Positions 25,264 to 34,704 of a stretch of DNA of 64,000 nucleotides are shown in pieces (position 1 is the first letter of the stretch; the number at the start of each line of letters is the position of its first letter). This DNA comes from Candidatus Bipolaricaulis anaerobius (GTDB lineage: Bacteria; Bipolaricaulota; Bipolaricaulia; Bipolaricaulales; Bipolaricaulaceae): contig NZ_LS483254.1 of assembly GCF_900465355.1 (NCBI RefSeq), positions 1,116,001 to 1,180,000 on the forward strand, in the 5' to 3' direction. A program made the translations under genes and the position numbers. A model generated the notes under the pieces. The model saw only the letters and a program-made list of their open reading frames with translations. It was not told the origin of the DNA and did no database searches.

Positions 25264-26156
25264 CGGCCCTCCCGTTGACCGAGGTTCACCCCGCGGTGTG
25301 GCTCCTCGACGTGGACCAGTTCGGCGCCCCCCGCCAAGGCGGCGTCTACATCCTCCCTGGAAAGCCAACGGCCCTCGTCGAGGCGGGGACCTCGCTCGCC
25401 CGCGACCGGATCCTCGCCGCGTTGGCCCACCTCGGGATCGCCCGTGAGGACGTGGGGTGGATCTTCCTCACCCACATCCATCTCGACCACGCCGGGGGTG
25501 CAGGGGGGCTCCTCCAGGAGCTTCCGCAAGCGCGCGCCGTCGTGCATGCGCGGGGGGCGCGCCATCTCGTGGACCCAGCACGGCTCGTCGCCTCGGTGAG
25601 GGAGGCGGCCCGCGATCGGTTCCCCCTCTACGGGACGATGGACCCGGTCCCCGCGGGGCGCCTCCACGTGGCCCAGGATGGGGAGGTGTTCCCCGGGGGG
25701 CGGTTCCGCCTCCGGGCCGTGGATGCGCCGGGACACGCCCCCCACCACCTGTGCTACTTCGCTGACGGGGAAAGTCTCCTCTTCACCGGGGACGCCGTCG
25801 GGCTGTACCTGGGGGGGGTGCTCCTTCCATCCACCGTCCCCCCGCGCTTCGACCTCGAGGCGTCGCTCGCTACACTGCGCCGCCTCGCCGACCTCGACCC
25901 GCGGCTGCTCCTCTTCACCCACTTCGGGCCCGGGTCCCCCGATCTCCTCTCCCAGTACGCCCGCCTCCTCCCGGCGTGGGTGGAGCGGGTGAGGCAGCTG
26001 GGGCGGGGCCCGGTCGCGGAGGAGGAGCTCGTAGCGAGCGTCGTGGCCGAGGCAGCCAGGGAGGGCCTGATCCCGCCGGGCCCCGCCCGGGGCGACCTCG
26101 CGATGGCCGTCCGTGGCGTGCTCGGCTACCTCCGCCAACGGGAGGGCACGGCGTGA
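25260..26156 (+). CDS. MBL-fold metallo-hydrolase
   Basis: A 298-residue metallo-beta-lactamase-fold protein. The zinc motif HIHLDH is near residue 78, followed by APGHAPHH, FTGDAVG and FTHFGPG at the expected spacing for a two-metal site. The group resembles glyoxalase II/lactonase-like hydrolases of unknown substrate. GTG 25260 overlaps the transporter stop and the gene overlaps priA at its end (GTGA). Confidence 0.8.
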   Translation: MTALPLTEVHPAVWLLDVDQFGAPRQGGVYILPGKPTALVEAGTSLARDRILAALAHLGIAREDVGWIFLTHIHLDHAGGAGGLLQELPQARAVVHARGARHLVDPARLVASVREAARDRFPLYGTMDPVPAGRLHVAQDGEVFPGGRFRLRAVDAPGHAPHHLCYFADGESLLFTGDAVGLYLGGVLLPSTVPPRFDLEASLATLRRLADLDPRLLLFTHFGPGSPDLLSQYARLLPAWVERVRQLGRGPVAEEELVASVVAEAAREGLIPPGPARGDLAMAVRGVLGYLRQREGTA

Positions 26157-28216
26157 TCGCGCGGGTGGCCCTTCCCGTCCCCCGGGCCGCCCCGTTCGAC
26201 TACGAGGTCCCGCCGGATCTAGCCGTGGCGATCGGCGATCGCGTGCGCGTCCCGTTTGGAACGCGTCACATGTGGGGGATCGTGGTGGAGCTCGCCCACG
26301 AGCCCGCGTTCTCAGGGCGCCTCCTCCCGATCGAAGCCACGTCGGGCCCTGCTCTACCCGGTTCGGCCCTGGAGCTCATCGCCGCGGTCGCCCGTCAGTC
26401 GTTCGTAGGCCACGGCCTCGCGCTGGCCCGGCTCGTCCCTCCTCCGAGCCGAAGCCGAGCGAGGGAGGTGGAGCTGGCCCTATCTCCCGACGCCGCCCCC
26501 CCGCCGATGGCCGCGCTCCCCAGCCCCTCTCAGGCGCGGGTCCTCGCCGCCGTCGCGGCGGGGACGACCGAAGTCAGGGAGCTGCGGAAGCTCCCCGGCG
26601 GGAGCCGGGCCGTGGGCTCCCTCCTCCGCGCCGGGATCCTCCGCCCGCGGCGACTCCCGTTCTCGTACCGGGAAGAGGGCAATGCGATCACGCTTCACCC
26701 GCGCCAGGGGGAAGCGGTGGAGGCGATCCGGGCTGGGATCGGCCACGGCCGGGTGTACCTCCTGTTCGGGCCCCCGGGGTCGGGGAAGACCGAGGTCTAC
26801 CTCCGTTCCGCCGCCGAGGGGCGGACCAAGGGCACAACCTCGCTCCTCCTCGCCCCGGAGGTATCCCTCCTCCCCCAGCTGTGGGCGCGGGCGGCGCGCG
26901 TCCTCGGCTCCCCGCCGGAGACCTACTTCGGGGAGCTCCCGCCGGGGGAGAGGTGGCGGACGTGGGACGGTGCGCAGCGGGGCGAGGTCCGGTGTGCGGT
27001 GGGCACACGATCGGCGGCATTCCTCCCCCTCCCGAACCTGGGCCTGATCGTCCTCGATGAGGAAGGGGAGCCCTCCTACAAGCAGGAGGAGATGGCACCC
27101 TACTACCATGCCCGCACCGTGGCCGAGCTGCGGGCGGAGCGGGAGGGGGCAGCGGTGGTCCTCGGCGCGGCCGCGCCCTCCGTCGAAACCTACTTTCGTG
27201 CCGAACGGGGAGAGATCGGGCTCCTCCCCCTCCCGGACCGCGTCGTCGGCGCTCCCCCCGCGGTCCGCGTCGCCCCGCGGGGGGACGACGTGATCGGCCC
27301 CATCCTCGCCGAGGCGATGGGGCGCCACCTCGCCCGGGGTGGCCAGGTCCTCCTCTTCATCAACCGCCGTGGGTTCTACACCGGCGCGGCTTGTCGCTGC
27401 CGCGCGATCCTCCGGTGCCCCCAGTGCCAGATCCCCCTCGTGTTCCACCTCTCCGAGCGGGCCTTCCGGTGCCACGCCTGCGGGAGGGTGGTGCGGGATC
27501 CGTCGTGCCCGAACTGCGGGGAGACGCGCTTCCACCTGTTCGGGGCGGGGACGGAACGGGCCGAACACGAGGCGAAGCGGCTCTTCCCTCAGGCCACCGT
27601 GGCCCGCCTCGACGCCGACACGGCGCGGGATCGGGACCGCATCCTCTCCTCCGTCGCCCGCGGCGAGGTCCAGATCCTCGTCGGGGCGCAGATGGTGGGG
27701 AAGGGCCTCGATTTCCCGGGGATCTCCCTCGTCGGGATCCTGAACGCTGACCAGCTCCTCTCCGTCCCCGACTTCCGTGCCGGGGAACGGACCTACCAGC
27801 TCATCGCCGGGGCCGCAGGCCGGGCCGGGCGAGGCGAGCGCCCCGGCGAGGTGATCGTGCAGTCCGACCAGCCGGACTACTACGCGATCCGCTCTGCCCT
27901 GGCCGGGGACTACACGGCCTTCTACATGGAGGAAATGAAGTACCGGGAGAGCCTGCGCTACCCCCCGTTCTCCCGCCTCGTGCGGTTGATCGCCACCGGC
28001 CGGGAAGCCGAAGCGAAGGCCGGATCCCTGGCGGAAGACCTCAGCGGGCACGGGTTCGAGGTCCTCGGGCCGGCCCGCCTCTTCCCCCGCCGCGGGGTCC
28101 CCCGCGCCCAGCTCCTCGTGCGGGGAAGAAGGGACGTGGTGGATCTCCTCGCCCATGCCCTTCCCCACCTCCCGCCGTGGCTACGGGTGGATCCTGACCC
28201 GATGTGGCTCGGCTAG
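26153..28216 (+). CDS. priA: Primosomal protein N' (PriA) with altered helicase motifs
   Basis: A 687-residue PriA, which reloads the replicative helicase at stalled forks. The DNA-binding N-terminus starts VIARVALPVPRAAPFDYEVP. Walker A is GPPGSGKTEVYL. Motif II reads D302-E-E-G305 instead of DEEH, and motif III reads GAAAP (338-342) instead of GSATP. The zinc-binding cysteines are all present (CRCRAILRCPQC; CHACGRVV; CPNC). Motif V/VI region (GAQMVGKGLDFPG) is kept. The start is GTG 26153. The stop shares the palindrome CTAG with the convergent ferritin-like gene. Helicase activity may be weakened; fork binding should remain. Confidence 0.9.
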   Translation: MIARVALPVPRAAPFDYEVPPDLAVAIGDRVRVPFGTRHMWGIVVELAHEPAFSGRLLPIEATSGPALPGSALELIAAVARQSFVGHGLALARLVPPPSRSRAREVELALSPDAAPPPMAALPSPSQARVLAAVAAGTTEVRELRKLPGGSRAVGSLLRAGILRPRRLPFSYREEGNAITLHPRQGEAVEAIRAGIGHGRVYLLFGPPGSGKTEVYLRSAAEGRTKGTTSLLLAPEVSLLPQLWARAARVLGSPPETYFGELPPGERWRTWDGAQRGEVRCAVGTRSAAFLPLPNLGLIVLDEEGEPSYKQEEMAPYYHARTVAELRAEREGAAVVLGAAAPSVETYFRAERGEIGLLPLPDRVVGAPPAVRVAPRGDDVIGPILAEAMGRHLARGGQVLLFINRRGFYTGAACRCRAILRCPQCQIPLVFHLSERAFRCHACGRVVRDPSCPNCGETRFHLFGAGTERAEHEAKRLFPQATVARLDADTARDRDRILSSVARGEVQILVGAQMVGKGLDFPGISLVGILNADQLLSVPDFRAGERTYQLIAGAAGRAGRGERPGEVIVQSDQPDYYAIRSALAGDYTAFYMEEMKYRESLRYPPFSRLVRLIATGREAEAKAGSLAEDLSGHGFEVLGPARLFPRRGVPRAQLLVRGRRDVVDLLAHALPHLPPWLRVDPDPMWLG

Positions 28217-28704
28217 AACGGCCAGAAGCGCTGGTCGTTCCAGACCTTCTGGCGCAGCTCCTGGTCGAGCGAGGTGAGGAGATCGAGGTGGGACCGCTCC
28301 CAGCTGGCGAGCCAGCTGTAGAGGGCTTTGGCCTCGCCGGGCGACGTGCGCTCCGCCTCGGAGTAGAACGCGACCGCGCGCTCCTCGAGCGCCATCGCGG
28401 CGTAGAGCGCCGCTGCCTCGTAGGAAGCAGCGGAGATCTCTGCCTTCACCGCCTCTGTGAGCACGCCGCCCGCGATGTCGGCCGGCCTCTCCGCCGGAGC
28501 CCCCGTGCTCACCCGGCCCGTGCGCATGAGGTCCGCGAACGCCTGGGACAGGACCTCGATGTGGCGCCCCTCCTCGTGGGCCAGGGTGAGGAAGATCTCC
28601 CGCACCGCCGCGCTCTGGGCTCCCTGCACGCTCCCCTCGTACAGCGCCTTGCTTCGCTGCTCGAGGAGCAACGCTCCCTTCAGGATGTCCTCTTGGTTTC
28701 CCAT
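28213..28704 (-). CDS. Ferritin-like diiron protein (rubrerythrin family)
   Basis: A 163-residue four-helix protein. Diiron ligands fit two ExxH pairs: AHEEGRHIEVL in the first half and ASWERSHLDLL in the second, with extra Glu in LEQRSKALYE and LEERAVAFYSE. It has no rubredoxin domain. Such erythrin-like proteins remove peroxide or store iron in anaerobes. ATG 28704 has CAAGGAGG upstream, and TAGCAT 12 nt before the ATG is a candidate -10. It ends on the priA stop (shared CTAG). Confidence 0.8.
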   Translation of the reverse strand: MGNQEDILKGALLLEQRSKALYEGSVQGAQSAAVREIFLTLAHEEGRHIEVLSQAFADLMRTGRVSTGAPAERPADIAGGVLTEAVKAEISAASYEAAALYAAMALEERAVAFYSEAERTSPGEAKALYSWLASWERSHLDLLTSLDQELRQKVWNDQRFWPF

Positions 28705-28738
28705 CAGTCCTCCTTGATGCTACAGTGTGGACCCATCC

Positions 28739-29662
28739 TCAGAAAAATCTCCCCCCCTGATCCCGGCAGTAGCCGCGGGCGAACTCGGGGCCGGAGAGGA
28801 CACGGCACCCCGCGGGCTGGATCTCGAGGACCTCCACGACCCCGTGCCCCGCGGCGACGAGGAGGCGGTCCCGACGGGGAAGGATCGTCCCTCCCGGTGC
28901 CTCAGCCTCTCCCTCGTCCACGACCCGCGTGCGGTGGACCTTCACCAGTTTGTCCCGGAGGGTCGTGTGGGCGCCGGGCCACGGGTTCGTGCCGCGCACG
29001 AGGTCATGAATCCGCCGCGCCTCCCACTCCCACCGGATCCGCCCGTCCTCCTTGTGAAGTTTGGGGGCGAGCGTCCCCTCCTCCGGCTGGGGCCGGGGAA
29101 CGACCTCCCCCCTCGCCATCCCATCGAGGGACTCCACGATGAGGTCCGCCCCCACCCCGGCGAGCCGCGCCTCCAGTTCCCCCGCCGTCTCATCCGGCCC
29201 GATGGCGACCGCCCGCTGGAGGAGAAGGGGCCCCGTATCCATCCCCTCGTCGAGGACGAACGTGGTGACCCCGGTCTCCCTCTCCCCGCGGATGATCGCC
29301 CACGCCACGGGCGCTGCGCCGCGGTAGCGGGGGAGGAGGGAAGCGTGGATGTTCACCGCCCCCTGCCGCGGGAGCCCGAACACCGCCGGGCGCAGGAACT
29401 GCCCGAACGCGGCCACGACGAGGGCGTCGAGGTCGAGCGCCTGGAGTTGGTCAAGGACGGGGGGAGCGTTGATCGTGCGTGGCTGGAGGATGGGGATCCC
29501 CAGCTCCTGGGCAGCGACCTTGACCGGAGGCGGGGTCAGCTTGAGGCCCCGTCCGGCGGGTCGATCGGGCTGGGTGATGGCGAGGAGGACCCCGTAGGTC
29601 TCGGCGAGCCGATGGAGGGCGGGCACGCCGAACGATCCCGTGCCGGCGAACGCAATCCGCAT
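28739..29662 (-). CDS. fmt: Methionyl-tRNA formyltransferase
   Basis: A 307-residue Fmt that formylates initiator Met-tRNA. It starts MRIAFAGTGSFGVPALHRL and has the N10-formyl-THF site signature NIHASLLPRYRGAAP with the catalytic Asn-His-Asp set (DTGPLL), plus the C-terminal OB-like domain. Its ATG overlaps the def stop by one base (TAATG), so def and fmt are coupled. Confidence 0.95.
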   Translation of the reverse strand: MRIAFAGTGSFGVPALHRLAETYGVLLAITQPDRPAGRGLKLTPPPVKVAAQELGIPILQPRTINAPPVLDQLQALDLDALVVAAFGQFLRPAVFGLPRQGAVNIHASLLPRYRGAAPVAWAIIRGERETGVTTFVLDEGMDTGPLLLQRAVAIGPDETAGELEARLAGVGADLIVESLDGMARGEVVPRPQPEEGTLAPKLHKEDGRIRWEWEARRIHDLVRGTNPWPGAHTTLRDKLVKVHRTRVVDEGEAEAPGGTILPRRDRLLVAAGHGVVEVLEIQPAGCRVLSGPEFARGYCRDQGGRFF

Positions 29663-30171
29663 TACTCGAGCGAAGATGCCCTCTTTTCGCGCTGTGCGCA
29701 GGCAGCGCGAAACTCGGCGAGGACCCGCCGGCGCTCGTCCTTGGGAAGGAGGTCCACGTACAGTTCGCCGTCGAGATGATCCACCTCGTGCTGCAGGATG
29801 CGGGCCTCGAGCTCGGACAGGTGGAGCTCGACCGGCGCCCCGGCCTCGTCGAGGGCCCGCACCACCACCTCCTTCGCCCGCGGAACCTCCGCCTCCACCC
29901 CCGGCAGGGACAGGCATCCTTCCCACTCCACCTCCAGCTCCTCGCTCCGCGCGATGATCTCGGGGTTGAAGAACACCCACTCCTCGTCCCCAAGGCGGAC
30001 GAGAGCCGCGCGCACCGGGAGGCCGATCTGGTTCGCGGCGAGGCCATGGGCCTCGATCTCCGCAAACGCAGCGCGCAGGGCATCCGCGACGTCGCGAGCC
30101 TCGCGGCTCCCCGGCTCGACCGGCCGCGTCGGACGGCGCAGGATCGGGCTCGGATACGTCAGGATCTCCAG
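29662..30171 (-). CDS. def: Peptide deformylase with CTG start
   Basis: A 169-residue deformylase. All three motifs are present: HGLAANQIG (motif 1), EGCLS (motif 2, metal Cys) and QHEVDH (motif 3, metal His and Glu). The conserved start LTYPSPILR lies upstream of any ATG or GTG in the frame. An in-frame TAA 27 nt upstream leaves no ATG, GTG or TTG before this motif, and the codon at its front is CTG 30171, 9 nt after GGAGGAGG. So a CTG start is the simplest reading. The downstream GTG would remove motif 1. It is divergent from recG. Confidence 0.88.
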   Translation of the reverse strand: MEILTYPSPILRRPTRPVEPGSREARDVADALRAAFAEIEAHGLAANQIGLPVRAALVRLGDEEWVFFNPEIIARSEELEVEWEGCLSLPGVEAEVPRAKEVVVRALDEAGAPVELHLSELEARILQHEVDHLDGELYVDLLPKDERRRVLAEFRAACAQREKRASSLE

Positions 30172-30216
30172 TTTGGATCGCCTCCTCCAGGTCCTTTAGT
30201 ATAGGAGGATCCGATC

Positions 30217-32484
30217 ATGCCGACAACGGACCGGGGGAAAGCCCAGCGCGCGGTGGTAGAGAAGGTGCTCGCTCTGGAACGGGAGAAAGCGTTCGCCGAC
30301 ACGGCCGTCGTGGGGGGGCTGGAGGGCTTCATCGCCCGCCACGTCCCTGAGGCATCCCACCTCGTGTCAGGCTATGCCGGCCGTGACCCGGAGTCCCGGG
30401 CGCAGGCGGTCACCGCGCTCGAGCTCTGGCTGGCGACCCCCCATCCCCGGGAACCCCTGTCCGCGATCCCCGTCTCCCGCCTGCCCGGGGTGGGCAAGAA
30501 ACGGGCCGAGCTCCTCGGCCGGCTCGGGATCCGCACCGTGGAGGACCTGCTCACGTTTTTCCCCCGCCGCTTGGAGGACCGCTCCCAGCTTCGCTCGATC
30601 GCCCAAGTACGGGACGGCGAGGTCGTGCTCGTCCGGGGGGCGGTGCGCGCCAAGTCACGGGTGAAGGTCCGGCGGGGGCTCGAACTGGTCAAGGTCGCCC
30701 TCGACGATGGCACGGGGCTCCTGTTCGCGATCTGGTTCAACCAGCCCTGGATCTGGGACCAGATCGTCCAAGACGGGCGGTACGCCCTGTACGGCAAAGC
30801 CCAACTGCGGTACGGGGAGATGCAGCTGGAGAACCCGGTGTGGGAGGAAGAGGGGACGGGCCTCCAGACCGGGCGCTGGGTCCCGATCTACCCGACCACG
30901 GAGGGCCTCACCCAGCCCATCCTCCAGAACCTGATCCGCCATGCCCTCCACCGGTTCGGGGGGCAGGTGGACGACGTGGTGCCGAAGGAGATCCGGGATC
31001 GCTTCGGCCTCCCCACGCGGCGCGACGCGATCTCCCGAATCCACGCCCCCGCAGACCCCCCCGACTTCGAGGCCGCCCGGCGGGCCCTGGCGTTCGAGGA
31101 GCTCCTCCTCCTCCAGCTGGGGATCGCTCAGCGCCGCGCTCCCGTCCCCAGCGGGGGACGGAGCCTCGCCCCGGACCGGACGCTCCTCGGCCGGTTCGTG
31201 AACGGGCTCCCGTTCGCCCTCACCCCATCCCAGCAGCGGGCTGTGCACGCGATCGAACAGGACCTCCGTTCCCCACAGCCGATGCTTCGCCTCCTCCAGG
31301 GCGACGTCGGGTCGGGGAAGACCGTGGTCGCCGCTGCCGCGTGCCTGATGGCCGTCTCGGCGGGAGCCCAGGCGGCGGTGATGGCCCCCACGGAGATCCT
31401 CGCCGAGCAGCACCACCTCGTGGTGCAGGACCTCATGCGGGACCTCCCGGTGCGGGTGGGGTACCTCTCCGGCGGGTTGGGGCGCAAGGAGCGACGCGAG
31501 CTCCTCCGGGCGATCGCGGACGGGGAGGTGGACTTGGTTGTGGGCACCCACGCCCTGATCGAGGAGGACGTGGTGTTCCGCGATCTCGCCCTGGCGGTGG
31601 TGGATGAGCAGCACCGGTTCGGGGTCGTCCAACGGGCGGCGCTGGAAGCGAAGGGGAGGGGCACGAACATCCTCGTCATGTCGGCGACCCCAATCCCGCG
31701 CACGGTGGTCCTCACCCTGTACGGCGAGTTCGCGGTGTCCGTGCTCGACGAGATGCCGAGCTCGCGCGGGGCCGTGCGCACGGTGTGGCTGTCGGAGTCA
31801 CGGCGGGAGGATGCTTACCGGGACGTGGCGGACTGGCTTTTGCGGGGGGAGAAGGGGTACGTGGTGTTCCCCCTCGTCGCGGAGTCGGAGGAGCTCGACC
31901 TGCGGGCGGCCTCGGAGGGATACGAGGAGCTGCGCGCGCGGTTCCCCGAACACGGGGTCGCCCTCCTCCACGGCCAGATGCCGTCCGAGGACAAGCGGGC
32001 GGCGATGGCGGCGTTCCGGGCGGGGGAGGTCCAGCTCCTCGTGGCGACGACCGTGGTCGAGGTCGGGCTCGATGTCCCCGATGCGTCGTTCCTCGTGATC
32101 GAGCACGCCGACCGATTCGGGCTCGCCCAGCTGCACCAGCTGCGGGGCCGCATCGGGCGCAAGGGTCAGCCCGCCGTGTGCTATGCGATCGGCGACCCGA
32201 CGACCGACGAGGCGCGCCAGCGGCTGGCGGCGTTTCGCGACCTCACGGACGGGTTCAAGATCGCGGAGGCCGATCTCCGCATCCGCGGTCCCGGGGACCT
32301 CCTCGGCACGGAGCAGTCCGGGTTCGTGTCCCAGCTCCGGGCAACGGATCTTACGCGCGACCTTCCGCTTCTGGAGAGGGCCCGGGAGGAGGCGCTGCGC
32401 CTGGCGAAGGAGGGGATCCCCCCGGAACTGGGCCGCGAGGCCACGCGCAGGTTCGGGGAATCCCTCTCCCTCCTCGGGGTGTAG
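30217..32484 (+). CDS. recG: ATP-dependent DNA helicase RecG
   Basis: A 755-residue RecG that remodels stalled forks and Holliday junctions. After a ~70-residue N-terminal extension comes the wedge OB domain (about 130-270), then a helicase core with GDVGSGKT, DEQH (VVDEQHRFG) and the RIGRKGQPAVCY region. The TRG/C-terminal motif GPGDLLGTEQSG is intact. ATG 30217 lies 13 nt after AGGAGG. A Qng1-like gene follows after 6 nt. Confidence 0.95.
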   Translation: MPTTDRGKAQRAVVEKVLALEREKAFADTAVVGGLEGFIARHVPEASHLVSGYAGRDPESRAQAVTALELWLATPHPREPLSAIPVSRLPGVGKKRAELLGRLGIRTVEDLLTFFPRRLEDRSQLRSIAQVRDGEVVLVRGAVRAKSRVKVRRGLELVKVALDDGTGLLFAIWFNQPWIWDQIVQDGRYALYGKAQLRYGEMQLENPVWEEEGTGLQTGRWVPIYPTTEGLTQPILQNLIRHALHRFGGQVDDVVPKEIRDRFGLPTRRDAISRIHAPADPPDFEAARRALAFEELLLLQLGIAQRRAPVPSGGRSLAPDRTLLGRFVNGLPFALTPSQQRAVHAIEQDLRSPQPMLRLLQGDVGSGKTVVAAAACLMAVSAGAQAAVMAPTEILAEQHHLVVQDLMRDLPVRVGYLSGGLGRKERRELLRAIADGEVDLVVGTHALIEEDVVFRDLALAVVDEQHRFGVVQRAALEAKGRGTNILVMSATPIPRTVVLTLYGEFAVSVLDEMPSSRGAVRTVWLSESRREDAYRDVADWLLRGEKGYVVFPLVAESEELDLRAASEGYEELRARFPEHGVALLHGQMPSEDKRAAMAAFRAGEVQLLVATTVVEVGLDVPDASFLVIEHADRFGLAQLHQLRGRIGRKGQPAVCYAIGDPTTDEARQRLAAFRDLTDGFKIAEADLRIRGPGDLLGTEQSGFVSQLRATDLTRDLPLLERAREEALRLAKEGIPPELGREATRRFGESLSLLGV

Positions 32485-32490
32485 CAAGCG

Positions 32491-33438
32491 ATGGAAAACC
32501 CAGTGCGAGCGGGGTCGCAATGGATCATGCGCGCGGCGCGATGGGTGCGCGCGGATTTCGACGGGATTGCGGCCCTCGCCACCAAGCTCCGGGATGTGCC
32601 GCCTGTCGGGTGGGAGGGTCGGTACCACTTCCGCGGCGAGGAGGAACTCACCCTGCGGTACCTCCTGGCCCTCGACGCGCTCAACTTCTGCTTCTGGCCC
32701 CCCTCGCCGGCCACGGGGGAGAAGTGGTCCGTGCCCGGGCCAGGCGGGGGAAGGCTGACCGGCTACTTCGCCCTCGCCTATGCGTTGCGCCAGGTTGCGG
32801 AAGCTGACCCGTCGTTCTTCGCCCCCGCGGCCCTCCGTCGCATCGGTAGGGACCGAGTCAGGGACGCCCTTGGGGAGATCCCCCTCCTCCCCTGGCGGGT
32901 CCGGGCGCTCCAGGAGGTAGGGGAGGCCCTCTTCCGGTTCGGGTCAGCCCAGGGGTTCTTCGCCCGGGCCCAGGGCTCGTGTCGGCGGCTCGTGGAGCTC
33001 GTCACCGCCCATCTTCCCTTGTTCCGCGACGCGGCCCTGTACCGCGGCCGGGAAGTGCTCTTCCACAAGCGGGCCCAGATCCTGTGCGCCGACCTCGCGG
33101 GGACGTTTGGGGGAGAGGGCCCGGGCGCGCTCCGCGACCTCGGTTGGCTGACGGCGTTCGCCGACTACAAGCTCCCCCAGCTCCTCGCGGCCCACGGGGC
33201 ACTCGTCCTCCACCCCACGCTCGCCGGGCGGATTCGCCGCCTCATCCCACTCGCCGCGGGATCCCCCGAGGAGGTGGAGCTGCGGGCGGCGACGGTCATG
33301 GCCGTCGAGGAGCTCACCTCCACCCTCCGCGCCGGCGGGAGGAGCGTCCTCCCGTGCGAAGTGGATTGGATGCTGTGGAACCTAGCCCAGGACCGGCTGC
33401 CCATTCCCCACCCCCGCGTCCTGACCCCGTTCTACTGA
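32491..33438 (+). CDS. Queuosine salvage protein (DUF2419/Qng1-like)
   Basis: A 315-residue member of the DUF2419 family, whose characterised members are queuosine-5'-phosphate N-glycosylases that release queuine. Family hallmarks are visible: LALDALNFCFWP near residue 60, LFHKRAQILCADL near 190, and LTAFADYKLPQLLAAHG near 225, the most conserved block. The next gene, 2 nt downstream, is tRNA-guanine transglycosylase, which uses the product. That pairing strongly supports the call. Specificity for QMP rather than Q nucleoside is inferred from family. Confidence 0.85.
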   Translation: MENPVRAGSQWIMRAARWVRADFDGIAALATKLRDVPPVGWEGRYHFRGEEELTLRYLLALDALNFCFWPPSPATGEKWSVPGPGGGRLTGYFALAYALRQVAEADPSFFAPAALRRIGRDRVRDALGEIPLLPWRVRALQEVGEALFRFGSAQGFFARAQGSCRRLVELVTAHLPLFRDAALYRGREVLFHKRAQILCADLAGTFGGEGPGALRDLGWLTAFADYKLPQLLAAHGALVLHPTLAGRIRRLIPLAAGSPEEVELRAATVMAVEELTSTLRAGGRSVLPCEVDWMLWNLAQDRLPIPHPRVLTPFY

Positions 33439-33440
33439 CC

Positions 33441-34628
33441 ATGTTCAGAGTCCTCGCCCGCGCGACGGGATCCGCAGCCCGGCTGGGGGAGCTCGCGACC
33501 CCGCACGGGACGATCCGCACCCCGGCGTTCGTGTCCGTGGCCACCCGGGGCACGGTGAAGGCCCTCGGGGCGGATGACCTCCGCGGCCTGGGGGTCGAGG
33601 CCCTGATCGGGAACACGTACCACCTCTCCCTCCGGCCGGGGGCGGAGACGATCGCCTCCCTCGGCGGGCTCCACGGGTTCACCGGCTGGACGGGCCCGTG
33701 GGTCACGGACTCCGGCGGGTTCCAGGTGTTCAGCCTCGGGGCAGGGAAGGTCCACGGGGTGGGGAAGCTCGCGACGATGTTCCCCGGCGATGCCCCGGCG
33801 AAGCGTGAGGGGGAGTCCCTCGTGGCCCTCACCGAGGAGGGAGCCCACTTCCGATCCGTGGTCGACGGTTCCCGTGTGTTCTTCTCCCCAGAGGAGGTGG
33901 TCCGCCTCGAGCGCCTGCTCGGGGCAGACGTGATCCTCCCGCTGGATGAGTGCACATCCCCGTTCCACGACCACGCCTACACCCGGGCGGCGATGGACCG
34001 CACCCATCGCTGGGCGGAGCGGGCGCTCGCCGCGTTCGCGAAAACGAAGGGTCTCGGGCCGAACCCAGGCCAGGTTCTGTGGGGGATCGTCCAGGGCGGG
34101 GCGTACGAGGAGCTGCGACGGGCCTCAGCGCGGACGATCGCGGCACTGGGGTTCCCCGGGGTCGCGATCGGCGGATCGCTGGGTCGGTCGAAGGCTGACA
34201 TGCTGCGCGTGATCGAGTGGACGGTCGCCGAGCTCCCCGAGGATCGGCCCCGGCACCTCCTCGGGATCGGGGGAGTGGAGGACATCCTCGCTGCGGTGGA
34301 CCGCGGTGTGGACACGTTCGACTGCGCTGCCCCGACGCGGCTCGCCCGGAACGGGGTCCTCCTCACGCTGGCCGAGGACGGGTTCCGGATCGCGATCAAG
34401 AACGCCCGGTTCGCCCGGGACGACCGGCCCGTCGAGGAGGGCTGCGACTGCCCGACCTGCGCCCAGTACCCGCGGGCGTTCCTGCGGCACCTCGTTCAGA
34501 CGGGCGAGCTCTCCTACTACCGCCTCGCCACCCTTCACAACGTGCGGTTCATGGTCCGCTTTCTGGACCGGGTGCGGACGGCGCTCGCCGAGGGCCGGCC
34601 CGCCTCAAGCTCCGTCCTGAATCCCTAA
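33441..34628 (+). CDS. tgt: tRNA-guanine transglycosylase, probable queuine type
   Basis: A 395-residue Tgt that swaps G34 for queuine or preQ1 in tRNAs with GUN anticodons. It has TDSGGFQVFSLG (D90), LDECTSP (169-174), GVDTFDC near 290, and the zinc set C335, C337, C340 with H350. A ~30-residue insertion follows FSLG (about 100-131). The substrate loop reads GGSLGRSK (244-251) where preQ1-using enzymes usually have GG(L/V)xVGE. The change, plus the adjacent Qng1-like gene, points to queuine as substrate. ATG 33441 lies 2 nt after the previous stop. Confidence 0.93.
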   Translation: MFRVLARATGSAARLGELATPHGTIRTPAFVSVATRGTVKALGADDLRGLGVEALIGNTYHLSLRPGAETIASLGGLHGFTGWTGPWVTDSGGFQVFSLGAGKVHGVGKLATMFPGDAPAKREGESLVALTEEGAHFRSVVDGSRVFFSPEEVVRLERLLGADVILPLDECTSPFHDHAYTRAAMDRTHRWAERALAAFAKTKGLGPNPGQVLWGIVQGGAYEELRRASARTIAALGFPGVAIGGSLGRSKADMLRVIEWTVAELPEDRPRHLLGIGGVEDILAAVDRGVDTFDCAAPTRLARNGVLLTLAEDGFRIAIKNARFARDDRPVEEGCDCPTCAQYPRAFLRHLVQTGELSYYRLATLHNVRFMVRFLDRVRTALAEGRPASSSVLNP

Positions 34629-34704
34629 TCCCATCGCCGCCCGGTTGGCGCGACGCTCGCGCGCACTCGAAGGTAAGACTGGATCGGCCAACCATGGGGG
34701 ACCG

